From Parelaphostrongylus tenuis (Eukaryota > Nematoda > Chromadorea > Rhabditida > Metastrongylidae), in the NCBI GenBank assembly GCA_019055375.1, contig JAHQIW010006019.1, positions 33,468-97,467 on the forward strand: a stretch of DNA of 64,000 nucleotides. The letters are read 5' to 3'. The notes under the pieces were generated by a model. That model was given only the letters and a program-made list of their open reading frames with translations, did not search any database and was not told the origin of the DNA. Below, piece after piece: positions 1-10,805 of the stretch. Each line of letters opens with the position of its first letter. Position 1 is the first letter of the stretch. A program made the position numbers and the translations under genes.

Positions 1-91
1 GGCTCACGGCCAATTACAAATGTCACATCGATCATCTGTGATCTGTTTGATAGGAAAATTTAGCGTGTAAGTTCATTTGACTGAGTTTCAG

Positions 92-3000
92 ATGCATCCA
101 CGACGTTCTGAAGGACTCAAAACAGCCATAGCGTTTTGTTGTCTAATGTTATCGGCGTTCTTGAACTTTTTCCTTCTGACGGTCATTCACGATGTCGTTC
201 CACGTCAGCCTCTTCCCGATCTCACTTTTATGTTAATTCCACAGCAGAAATGGGCTTGGTCAGTCGGCGATGTCCTATCCACTGTCAGGTAAGCCAGATT
301 AATTTGTTGAGTTGGCAAAACAGTTCCCAAACTTTTTCGTATTTGTCTGGCTATTCTCCATGCAGTTAAACTTCTGTATTTATTATCGTTTAGAGCAGCT
401 TCTTGCGTTATTTTGACAGTTAACACTTATACATACCTTCTTCCTTTTCGAATGTTTCTTTGAACCTTGCTCAAATTCCAATATGCTTGAGAGTTATTTT
501 TGAGCCATGCATGTGATCTGCTATGTTCACTTATGCAGTGCAATACACGTGTTTCGACCTTGCAGCCTCGTCAGCTGCGCGGTTACTTTCGTCTGAGCCA
601 ACCCCTTTCGGTGAAGAATCACAACTTCAAGGAATCGACGGAAAAACTGACGAGGATGGAAGACCGAAACACGTGTATTGGGCCATAATTGACCACATGC
701 ATGGCTCAGAAATAACTCTCAGGCATGTTGAGATTTTAGTGTAGTCTAAAACAACGCTCTTGGCGGATGCTATGGTATTTCCCGATCACCAGACAAGAGC
801 AATTGAGTGTACAACACTGCCCGTTCGATGATGTCATAACTTACCAGCGCGTGTAAAACGTGCCTCAACGACTCCGTATTTTAAGGGGGGAGGGGGAAAT
901 CCTTTCTCGAAGAGGATTGGCTCAGACGAAAAGCACCGTGCATATGACGAGTCTACAAGGCCAAACACGTGTATTGCACTGCATAAATGCCCATTATAGA
1001 CCACATGCATGGCTCAAAAGTAACTATGAAACCTAAGGGATTTTGTGTAACAGCTGAGGTACACGATTGTTTGGAGGCCTTTCTTACTGGACAAAACTTT
1101 TCTATTAGACATTTGGTTATCTTTCGAAAGCTTGAGTTGTTGTGATTTCATCAAATTGTTAGATTTTTGAAAAAGCCTTTTCATTACGCAGTAGAAGCGG
1201 AAATGAAATTATGTTTCACGCTTATTTTGCTTTATTTGCTCGGGTATATGGCTCCTCGCCAAACTTGTATCTGGTTTGTATATGGCTCTTCGCCAAACCC
1301 TTGCTAGCAGTTAGATAGCCCAAATTTCGAAGATTTCGATACTGTTGTTGCTTTTTTTTGAAAGTTTATCACAGGATGTTGTAAGAACAAAAAGAAGATT
1401 ACTTTCGCACTCGAACTTTTTTACCGTACGGAAAGGTTATATATGGACTAAGAATATACGGCCATTTAGACAAAATCATGGAGTATCAGAGTAAAATAGA
1501 GAGCCTAAGGTTTCACTTTCGAAAAGGAAGAATAACCCTAGTTAAATAATGAAAATCGCGTCCCTTTTGCGAATTGTGCAGTGCTATCGATCAAGTGCCT
1601 TGCATAACCCTAAAGAGTTATACACTTACACATTTGTTTGAAGATAGAATTCTCCCGTAGAAGCAAGAACTCAAATGCACGTAAAAACCAATAAAAACGA
1701 AAAAGGACGCTTAAACTTTTTGCCAAACCATTTTATCCATGGAACGGTCTATGTATCTCTAAACTCTTCCTATATCAGTGACCGGCTATTAGTCATCGTT
1801 TTGTCTTTTAGTTCTGTAATCGCCTTCACAGTCGTGCTTCTTCATCATGAACGATGGGTTGTTCTACGTCGGATGTTTCTTCTTGGTGCAATTATGTATG
1901 GATTGCGGGCCGTTGTTTTGGGAGTTAGTTCTACTTTCTATCGATTCTTCCGCCTTCGATGTCACCATTTTGGATTGTTTTATACTCACTTGTGTCCATT
2001 TTCTTCGGAAATCACCATTTTCTTTATCCATATAGGTGTTGTGAAAACCTTGGCGCTGGTCCTTGACCCCGTCTGGGACCGTGGACCCACTCCTCTGCAT
2101 CGCTGACCTCCAGCGTCGCAACGCTGGACGGTTTGCACCACCTCCTGCGCATCTCTAAACTTTAGCGTGGGAACGCACTGAATTTATAATTGTGTCGTTT
2201 TGACCGCATTACACTTGCTATTTTCCTATATAACGTTATATGTCAATATATCATGTTGCTATAAGTAGGAAAATAATTGAAAAAAGTTGAAATAATATAT
2301 TTAATGCGTTCTCACACGGAGGGTAAGAGATGGAGTGGAGGTGAAGCAAACCGTTCAGCGTTGCCACACTGCGGTTTAGAGATTTATGGGAGGTGGCTCC
2401 ACGGCCCCGAAGGGGTTGACAATTTGCGGACGGTGAGAATAATTGTGACCTTCAAATTTTAACAGATCTTTTTCGCTGTACAACGCTTTGCTATCCAGAA
2501 TTCTAGTGTTCATTCGAAAGGTTGAATCAAGGCGAATTCAGCACTGTGATTGACTTTTGAAAAGGCCTTTTTTGGCTACGTTACTATAAAATGAAATTGT
2601 ATTCCACGCTTGATTTGATTTGTTTGCGCGGCTGGGGTCTGTGAATCGTTTCTATTAGGCTACATTAATAGTCATTCGAAGGCATATATCTTGGAAATTT
2701 CGGAGCTAAATTTGGTTCTTCAGAGTGGGCTGTAAAGCGAAAACAAGATTACGTTTCAGATTTGAAGGTTTCTTCGCACCTAAAAGTTGATATGCACAAG
2801 AAGTATATGGTCCCGTAGAGAAAAATTATGGATTATCAGACTGTCGCAAAAAATCTCAACTTTTTCTTTCTATGCTAAGAAAAAATGTCTTTATTAATTA
2901 ACCGAAATAAAGCTCCGCTTGCCAGAATCGATCAGCTCAAAGGTTTAGTGAACAGATTGTATGTCATATAGTGAATTCCAAGATCTTTTCTAACTTCTCT

Positions 3001-6000
3001 ACATCATGTCTGTTTCTCTGTAGGTGACGTTTCTACCGCCGTCATTCCATGATCGTGATGAAATTTGTCTTTCTCAAGTTAATCGATCAGCGATGTACGG
3101 TATGGAGATCGCAACGAGGTGCGTTCTTATTGATTGCTAAAACTTTTTGATACTTTCCTGTAGCTTTGGTTTCACCAATCAGCCACATATTTATCATCCA
3201 ATGATGTTGAGCGATGTGCTAAACCTCGACATCAGGCGAGATTTGACCCCACAAATCACCTTTTCCAGGGGCGCCTACTTTAACCAGTTGCACTACCAAG
3301 GCCTGTTTTGTCACCAATCTTTCAGAGCGATGTGCAAAACATTTGCGCGAAGCCGTTGGATTGAGTGAAATGCGGGTTCAAGTCCCGCCTGACGCAAATG
3401 TTATACACGTCACTCTACATCGATGGGTGTATTCATTACATCATACCTCTGCTAGAGCTGGTCAAACAAAAAGGAATTCTGTTTGATCATCTAGTACCGA
3501 ACTATCATTTAATGCTGATAATGCGCTGCCCTCAGAACCTTAACTCAGCAGATTAATTAGTATTTCCATAGAAACGGATGATGATACAGGCCCACCGCGC
3601 GCGGTGCATGGCACGTATCGAAAGCGGTACGTGTAGTTGTTAACGGCTCAAAGGATGACGCTTGGTAGAACAACGCTGGAGCGAATTTGCTCATAATGAC
3701 AGCAATCAGCGACTTTGTTTTATTTTTGTTCCCTGGATATGTTGTTCTCTTAACGTGGCGATAGTAACGGTCTGAAAGCGAATTTACTTTTGTACCAACC
3801 AACATCCTTTTCATGGTCTAAAATAAATGTAATATAGCAGTATTCAAAATGTAAGTGGCAACCAAACCAAGAGCAAGAAGTGCAGTTATACTGATGTTCA
3901 ACACAAGCGCATTTATTCAAGAACACATTCCAACATGGCGTGGTGCATTTCATCAACGTATGAACCACAATGAAATTCTCATTATCCTGTAGATTCTGAT
4001 AGTAGAGGATTCAATTGCGCTGATAAGTAGTAGGTACAAACGCTACCGCTTCCTCTAAAACCAACTTTATTGAAGAGGAAAGCAAGATGCTTACGAAAAA
4101 AAAAATCGTACTTCAAACTGTTATTTAGCATTTCTATGCTATCCTCATTTATATTCATCCATATTGCTGTCATTTTAGTGCCTTTTTGTAAGTCAGCGAG
4201 TGCGACTAATCATGGAGATAAAATGTATCCATTGTTAATCAGGCCAGTGTACGAAGCTGATAGATATAAATCGGTTCTTTCCACTTAGGAGGGGACAAAT
4301 TAAAAACCGATCTCATTTGCTGGAGAGAAATTTTTCATAGGAGTGTTAGTAACCATTCGAAAGCTGAGACATGACACTACAGCCCCGCATCGCCGGCTTT
4401 CGAAAAAGACTATTTCTGACGTTCTAGAAGAGGAGATTTCTTGACTTCAGACACGCAAATTTCTCTCCAAAGAGAGCTTTTTCTTTGGACTATTAGTAGT
4501 CATTCTATAACATGATTGATTTTGATTCCAACCAATGCTGTGCTTATATCCTGAAAGAACCGTTTCTCTGAAATGCAGCGTGTAATAGAGCTGCAATGGA
4601 GTCGGTAATACGTCGAATGCCCGTGTTCGAGCAACGCGGCCCTGCGCGAATTCACGTGGGCGCTGGCTGCGGCGACGAGTGAATTGTGAGGCGATCATTG
4701 ATTTTTGAGCCTATGAACGCATCAGAAAAGTATCGTGTTAGCAGTCCACATGGCCGCCACCCGCACCGCGACGTAGATTGGCTTTAGATCGTCCTTTCTC
4801 ACACATCGAATTCAACTTATTTTACATGCTGCGCTGCCGGGAAACGGTCTTCTCACGATATAAGCACATCATTGGCATCAGAAAGCACTATGCCCTCTTA
4901 TGATTGATAATATTCCAAAGAAAGAGCTCTGTCCGCTAATAGATATGCGCTAGTTTTATCTGGAGTTTACAGCGTTATAAAAAAGTTTTGAAAAACCGGC
5001 AGCGTGGAGAAGTGGGATGAAATCTCAGCTTTCGAATGATTACTAACATTCCTATGAAAATCTCCTCTTCAGCGAATGAGATTGGTTTTTCATTTGTCGC
5101 CTTCTAACCTGAAAGAACTGAAAGAGGTATTTCGGCTACCGTTTCGACGAGTTCGTCTCCCTCACAACCAATAATTTGAGTCGAATTGCTCACGGTCGTT
5201 CCTCGTCATCCTGGGTGTTCGTGTTCCTTGTCGTCCTGTTCTATTTTTTTCCATTAGAGCACCGCTCGAATAATCGTTCTTCAGTTTTATCGGATTAGAT
5301 CTTAATGCGATTTGTGGCCATCTCATCTTCTTGGCGAAGAGCTCTCTTATACCCTCATCTCTATTGTATCACACACATACGCATCGTGTCCGTGCTAGAA
5401 CGATGCAATAGTCGCTGTCTTAATCGTTTTTATGGGCGCATGTGGCGCTGTCGTTATAGACGGCGCGGCGCATTCGTCATGATTCTATCCCGCGCTCTAG
5501 GCTCTCCATGGCTTCCAGTCTCGCCGGAACGGTGAATTGATACCAGACTTGTTTAGGAAGATGGCTGTGTTAACCTGATACATTGGGGCAAGCCATTGCG
5601 AGTCACCGTAAAGGTCAGATATGCATTGATATCACTTCAAGTGATGTTTGATGGAGTCGAATGCATGACGAATCCCTCAGGGATTGGTCAACGCCGAGAG
5701 ATTTATGAATTGTATTCTCTTGTTTTATCCGGTTTATTAACTTTAGAATGCAAATGGTCAGTTAGATCTGGTTATCTCAGATTTAAGCTTTCATTCGTGC
5801 AGCATTGTTTGTGATTACAGATTTTTGACCTACGTCGTGACATTGGGACTTACCTCTGGTCAGGAAAAAATTCTCTGTGGTGACTTGATGTTTAGTGGAC
5901 ATACGGTCGTGTTGACCATAATGTATTTTGTACAACTGCAGTATACTCCGAAAGGACTTGTCTGGTTAAGGTTTGTCTTAAGCTTCACTTTCACTCACGT

Positions 6001-9000
6001 CTCTTAAGTTCTGATCTCATCCGATTTCAGGTACCTTGCAGCTCCAATAACATTTCTCGGAATCAGCGCTCTGGTGGTGTCAGGAGGGCATTATACAATG
6101 GATGTCCTCATTGCATATTGGTTAACCAGTCATGTATTTTGGGCGTATCATCAAATGTTTGAGATGCCGAAAAAGGATCGTCCTGATGCTCCAATGAGTA
6201 GACTTTGGTTAGTAGTGTGTATTACGATCTGGAATCTTCAGTGTGGATCAATATGGATCGATAATATTCATCAATGCAATCTATTGATCCTTCTCATTCG
6301 GTTACAGCGATGCGGTTTATTAGGCATTCTCATAAATTTTAACTCTAGAGTAATAAACACTAAAGTTTTTAGCCAGAAGTATTTAAAATTGCTTAATAAC
6401 ACTGTTCAAAGTATGCGCCATCAACCTGAACACATTTCTGTCGTCTCTCAGGTAACAATCTGGTACCACTTTGTGCAGATTTTCCTAAGCTTTCTTTTGG
6501 CACCAAATTTGTCCATACTTTCGGCGTTATGGCGAAACTTAGCGAAGAATCGAAACGCTGTTTGCCTGAACACAAATACGTGAACCTTTGCATGGTTGGT
6601 TTTAGCGCAGGTGGTCTGTGCATCGCGTCTCAATTCGTACTCGTAAAGCAGCAAACTGTCGAAAAGGCTTCGTTGGGCGGTCATGATGAGGGAAGTATGG
6701 ACGAATCTGGTGACAAAAGAAAGCTCAGAAAATTCGCACAGAGCGATATTGATTTATTGCCTGGGAGATCGCAGAAAAGTGTTCAGTGTAATGACACATA
6801 CTTTGAATAGCGTTGTTAAGCAATTTCAATTACTTCTGATTAATAAAATTGGTGTTTATCGCTCTGGTGCTGAAACTCATGAAAAGAATTGTTAATATTA
6901 AAAAAATTTCCTTTGGTGACTTATAGATTGTGCAGGAAGTTCGTGCCATTTTGGGTCTCTTTCAAGATATTTGCTATTTACTTTCATAATTTTGATATCT
7001 TTTAACTGCCCCTTTCCTTGCGCACATTTGGATATACAACTTGCCTATACTTGCTCTAAGGTGAAGCTATCGTGGTAACAAATTCGCTTACTACTCATAC
7101 ATGAATGGCGCGTAGGGGAAAGTGCTAGTGAAGAGGCACGCAAAATCAATGGAGCTCCAGGCAATGGTACGGTCTCAGAAGGGACGCTTTGGAAGTGGTG
7201 CGCGGAGTACAAAGCTGAACATAGCAGTTTGGAGGAACTGGCGCTCGAGTCGTTCACAGGAAGTTAGTCATCAAGCTGTTCTTGAGAGGGGCAAAGAAAA
7301 TCCCTCAATGACATGCCAAATGCCCACCGAAGACTTCGATTGCTCCTTGAAGACCATCGTCAACATTCGGCATGAACTGGGTAAGATCTGGAAGAAGTCA
7401 AGTGGGTGCCACATGAATTGACTGAAGCCCAGAAGGAGAAGCGTGCTGAAGTTGCTCACCGTCATCTCGCTCGATACGCCCCTATGCGCCAATCGTACAT
7501 AAGTTGCAAGCGAATCTGTTCCCAAGTCAGCCCCATCATGATAGAGGTACATTGTATACCAAAATGTTTGCAAGTTGATACGCAACTGAACGATACCAAA
7601 ATCATGAAGTTTTATTTCAAAAGTCATTTTGGAAAAATCAGAACGGCACGAACTTTTTGCAAAAACCTATCAAGAGAATTGAGTGTTAGTGTGCAACATT
7701 CGACCTTAGGCGGGAGTTGAACTCGTGCTTAATGCATACCAGGGCGCGCACTATCGCCTGCCACCATCGAAACAACCACTTGAATAGCACTTTTTCTTTT
7801 ATATGTCCTGTGGAAGCTGTCAGCAACGAGCTTTCAGTACGGGTTCAACTCCCCCGTGGATCGAATGCTTTTAACACCATTCACTCAGAGATTAAGATTC
7901 TATTGATCCTTATTCTGCACTGCGTTTTTTTCTTATTGACTGCATTTTTCTTTTCGACATTTTTAACTGTGCACCTCCAAGCCGTACCATATCGACTATG
8001 AATTCTATCTGTTTTTCTCTCTTTTTTGTATAAACAGAAACTGAGGGGAGCGTCAGTATACCTCTACAGCTGTTTTAGAAACGATGGAGATTCTTGTATA
8101 TGTACATGTATTATATATATACATATATATAATATATATATACTATAATACATATATTGCTCAAGACCGTATTGTGTGTTCAAAAAGGGAGACCTTCACG
8201 ACATAGGCAATTATCGCCCAATCTGCTTGCTGTCCGTTGTCTACAAACTCTTTACTCGAGTCATCCTAAGCAGTATTGACAGAACACTGGACGAAGTACA
8301 GCCGTGCGAACAAGCAGGGTTCCGAAAAGGATTAGTACCATAGACCACATCCACACGATTACAAAACTCATTGAAGTTTCACGAGAGTACAAACAACCAC
8401 TCTGTCTCACTTTCATCGATCTTAAAAAAGTCTTTGATTCAGTGGAAACAGTAGCGGTTATAGAGGCTCTGGTTAACCAGGGCGTCCCTACTCGGTACAT
8501 AATGATCCTTCGTGAGCCTTATAAAGATTTCACGACCAAAATATCTCCATTCTACAACAATATCACCATTGACGTAAGAAGAGGGTTCGACAAGGCGATA
8601 CAATTTCGCCAAAACTATTCTCTGCCACCCTACAAAACGTCATGCGAACATTATAATGGGACGAAATAGGAGTGAAAATTGACGGTCGACAATTAAACCA
8701 TCTTCGCTTTGCTGACGATATCGTCCTCATAACACCAAACATCAGCCAAGCGGAACGAATGTTGACCGATTTCGATAACGCCTGTGGAAAGATTGGTCTT
8801 CAACTGAATCTAACGAAAACAATGTTCATGAGGAACGGATGGGTTTCTAATGCCCCATTCACGCTCAACGGAACGACAATCTCCGAATGCTCCAGTTACG
8901 TCTATCTAGGTCGTGAAATCAACATGATGAACGACCTAGCTCCAGAGTTGAGCAGGAGGAAACGAGCGGCTTGGGGAACGTTTAAGAGCATCGAAGATGT

Positions 9001-9528
9001 AGTGAAGAGGACAAAGAACATCCGACTCCGTGCCCACCTTTTCGACTCGACAATTATCCCTGCCCTAACGTATGCAGCAGAAACCTGGTCGCTACGTAAG
9101 CAGGACTGAAAGATCACTTGGAGTTATCGAACGCGCAGTCGAAAGGTCGATGCTAGGAGTATCCCGTATCTCGCAAATGAGAGAAAGGATCCGAAGTTCC
9201 GACCTACGTCAACGATCGAAAATCAGAGACGCCGTTCTACACGCCACGATATCGAAAATAAGGTGGGACGGACACGTGATGCGCTTCAACGACAACCGAT
9301 GGACGAGAGCCGTTACCGACTGGATTCCTCGGGACGTCAAGCGCTCTAAAGGAAGACCACTGACTCGTTGGTGCGATTTCTTCACGAAAGCGATAGAAGA
9401 AAGATATGATGCTCAGCGAATCCCTAGAGCGAGGAGGACCCACTGGGCTACTCTTGCACGCGATAGGGAAAAATGGAAGAGTTGCTGGTACCCGCTCGTA
9501 GTCACTCGACGATCAACGAGACGACAGG

Positions 9529-9559
<31 letters not shown>

Positions 9560-10805
9560 CTATATGCATATATATACATATATATATATATATCGTATAT
9601 AAAATGCGTTGTTTCGCTTAAGAAGAGAGAATAGGCGAAGGGAGAAAGCGGACTTATATGTCTATCAATTATGGAAACACAATTTCCTAAATAATCCTTT
9701 GTCACTGATTTATAAAAACCATTGCAGCTGTGTATGACGTCAGGTTGGATTATTGTTAGGTCGTTCCATAAGTTTTGACACTGGAGCATAAACACTTAGT
9801 TTATTAACCAGAGATAAATAAAACTGCATGATTTTACTTTCATTCAATTGCGCCTTTTCTTGCGAACATCTTGCTGTACAATTTGCCTGTACTTGTTTTA
9901 AGATGGAGATGTTTTGGGAACAGATTCCTTGTCACCCATGTACGAATGAAGCGTAGGGGAGAACGCTAGTGAAGCGGCGCGCAAGATTAGTGGAGCTCTC
10001 TGTGACCGGCTCGAATGCTGCTGATCCTTCAGACTGTTCTCTTAGCTTTGAACTTCACGAACCACTTCTTAGCCATCCATTGTGCATCCGTGTCATCGCT
10101 CCAAGCTCTGTCAATTTTGTGCACCGTTTCACCAGCATTTTCCTCTGCGCGCCATTCGTTCATGAGTAGCAAGCGAATCTCTTCCCAAGGCAGCTACATC
10201 TTAGAATAAGTATATTCAAGTTGTATACCATAATGACCACAAGAAAATACGTCATTGAACGATGCTAAAATCGTCCAGTTTCCAGTTCTTTAGTCAGTGA
10301 ATTCGGTGTTTATCGCTTCAACGCCATACTTATGGAACGACCTTACAATTCCATGGAAGGCTCTTAATTGCAGATCATAATGTGTGATTTTTGATTTAGT
10401 TTTTTAAAATTTTCCTTGATTGCTTTGTAGATGGTTTTGGGAAACTCCACTCTGCGCGCCCGAAAATAGGCGTTATCCGTAGAATTATGAAATAATTTAC
10501 ATGCGATTTTTCAAGATCTACTTGACTCCCACCAAGAAAATCTGGCGAACTAAGTTCTTCATCTCTCCAAGTTTCAGAAATCTCTGACACAGTTGTTGTG
10601 AATCATTACACACTGTTTTTAATTGAAAGGCGTCCTAGATCATCGTTATATTTCTTATTATCTTCGTATGCTGTAGTCATTTGTTCTTTATACGATTTTT
10701 AGGTGGTTCTGGTTGTGCTACTGGTTCGAATCGGATGTTGGTGAGGTCGATTGGATAATCACTGGAATTGGCCGTTCGAAGAACCTCAGGCAATGCATGA
10801 CATAA
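92..10805 (+). CDS. sms-1: Sphingomyelin synthase (SMS-1-like), copy A, catalytic exons intact
   Basis: Transfers phosphocholine from phosphatidylcholine to ceramide, giving sphingomyelin and diacylglycerol; a multi-pass Golgi or plasma-membrane enzyme. Exons: 92-288, 1812-1923, 3024-3118, 5821-5970, 6031-6207, 10703-10805. All junctions have AG acceptors and GT donors and the phases agree (2, 0, 2, 2, 2). Motifs: PLPDLTF and WAWSVGDVLSTV in exon 1, TFLPPSF and YGMEIATR in exon 3, CGDLMFSGHT in exon 4, GGHYTMDV in exon 5. Counting from the ATG at 92, the predicted catalytic triad is H162, H205 and D209. Exon 6 opens WWFWLCYWFESDVGE, then a one-base deletion relative to copy B shifts the frame and the protein stops at 10803-10805 (about 277 residues). 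Upstream exons, including any SAM domain, lie outside the window, so 92 is the start of an exon after an AG acceptor and perhaps not the true start codon. Family assignment is strong; orthology to C. elegans sms-1 is inferred from recalled motifs. Confidence 0.88.
449..756. repeat. MITE with long inverted repeats around CACGTG (copy A)
   Basis: Arms of about 100 bases, inverted: left gagccatgcatgtgatctgc ... caatacacgtgtttcg, right cgaaacacgtgtattg ... gaccacatgcatggctc. A short centre (580-650) contains direct coding-like triplets but no gene. Partial related pieces follow at 880-1030. The duplicate is at 29478-29790. Confidence 0.7.
880..1030. repeat. Partial copy of the CACGTG MITE
   Basis: Right-arm fragment: gaggattggctcagacgaaa, aaacacgtgtattgcactgc and gaccacatgcatggctcaaa. 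Directly after a G-rich run. The same piece is at 29925-30065 in copy B. Confidence 0.6.
1060..1530 (+). repeat. Dispersed 450 bp repeat (member 1)
   Basis: A directly oriented repeat with the shared core cattcgaaag..., a block like 'gaaattatgtttcacgctta', and 'gcacaagaagtatatggtcc'-like ends. Other members: 2450-2890, 19855-20300, and copy B equivalents at 30110-30560 and 31660-32060. No coding capacity; likely a non-autonomous DNA transposon. Confidence 0.5.
2060..2430. repeat. MITE with 'gggaccgtgg' ends (copy A)
   Basis: Left arm gtctgggaccgtggacccac ... cgcatctctaaactttagcg; right arm tgcgttctcacacggagggt ... cacggccccgaaggggttga; the arms are imperfect inverted copies. Further members at 25420-25800, 27110-27270, 28120-28350 and, as copy B, 31280-31640. 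Confidence 0.6.
2450..2890 (+). repeat. Dispersed 450 bp repeat (member 2)
   Basis: Same family as 1060-1530: gttcattcgaaaggttgaat, gaaattgtattccacgcttg and cacaagaagtatatggtccc. In sms-1 intron 2 of copy A; equivalent 31660-32060 in copy B. Confidence 0.5.
4268..5122. repeat. Long-inverted-repeat MITE in sms-1 intron 3 (copy A)
   Basis: Arms of about 170-200 bases, inverted: left has gacaaattaaaaaccgatct, ataggagtgttagtaaccat and cgaaagctgagac; right has the complement near 5020-5120. Centre without coding. Copy B (33655-34372) has lost about 150 bases of the right half. A related element is at 18706-19596. Confidence 0.72.
6323..6892. mobile_element. Mariner-family foldback MITE in sms-1 intron 5
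   Basis: Flanked by TA on both sides (6321-6322, 6893-6894). The two arms are inverted copies of each other over roughly 200 bases or more: the left arm from 6323 matches the complement of the right arm ending at 6892, including the stretch with ataaacac, cagaagta and gcaccaaatttgtcc. The outer end resembles the ends of the elements at 9759 and 26204. No intact transposase. Confidence 0.75.
6926..7667 (+). mobile_element. Mariner-like element with transposase relic, in sms-1 intron 5
   Basis: Ends are inverted copies (left tgcaggaagttcgtgcc, right ggcacgaactttttgca) and TA sits outside each (6924-6925, 7668-7669). Inside, 7100-7480 reads EWRVGESASEEARKINGAPG, TVSEGTLWKWCAEYKAEH and, after frame changes, KWVPHELTEAQKEKRAEVAH: the helix-turn-helix and the WVPHEL motif of mariner transposases. 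The catalytic DDD domain is missing. The last 170 bases are an inverted copy of the 5' end. Confidence 0.82.
8104..8158. repeat. (TA)n microsatellite
   Basis: Runs of ta/at with a few c's, directly before the RTE fragment at 8165. Confidence 0.9.
8165..9529 (+). mobile_element. RTE retrotransposon fragment (RT to 3' end) in sms-1 intron 5
   Basis: A 5'-truncated copy of the element at 54715-58062. It begins inside the RT domain (NYRPICLLSVVYKLFTRVIL at about 8207), lost the start of GFSTMDH by a small deletion near 8333, and keeps FIDLKKVFDSVE, FADD at 8708-8719 and the C-terminal DNRWTRAV region to 9525. A one-base shift and a stop near 8667 separate the two RT blocks, and another frame change occurs near 9105. 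Both ends abut (TA)n tracts (8104-8158 and 9530-9600), consistent with insertion into, or tailing by, a TA microsatellite. Confidence 0.9.
9530..9600. repeat. (AT)n microsatellite at RTE 3' end
   Basis: tatatat tracts interrupted by acatac and gcat, directly after the RTE 3' end at 9529. Confidence 0.9.
9759..10343. mobile_element. Mariner-family foldback MITE in sms-1 intron 5
   Basis: Inverted ends ggtcgttccataagt (9759) and acttatggaacgacc (ending about 10342), with TA on each side (9757-9758, 10344-10345). Both arms contain the same segment from the 5' end of a mariner, including ttgcctgtacttgttttaag and gcgcgc-flanked coding for the transposase start; the right arm has it reversed. Confidence 0.78.

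Noticed and set aside
1675..2106. 143-codon open frame taken as a single exon
   Set aside because: Only 1812-1923 is sms-1 exon 2; the frame merely runs on past the donor GTTAGT into the intron and a MITE.
7271..7627. 118-codon open frame on the minus strand
   Set aside because: It is the antisense of the mariner transposase relic, whose plus-strand frame carries recognisable motifs.
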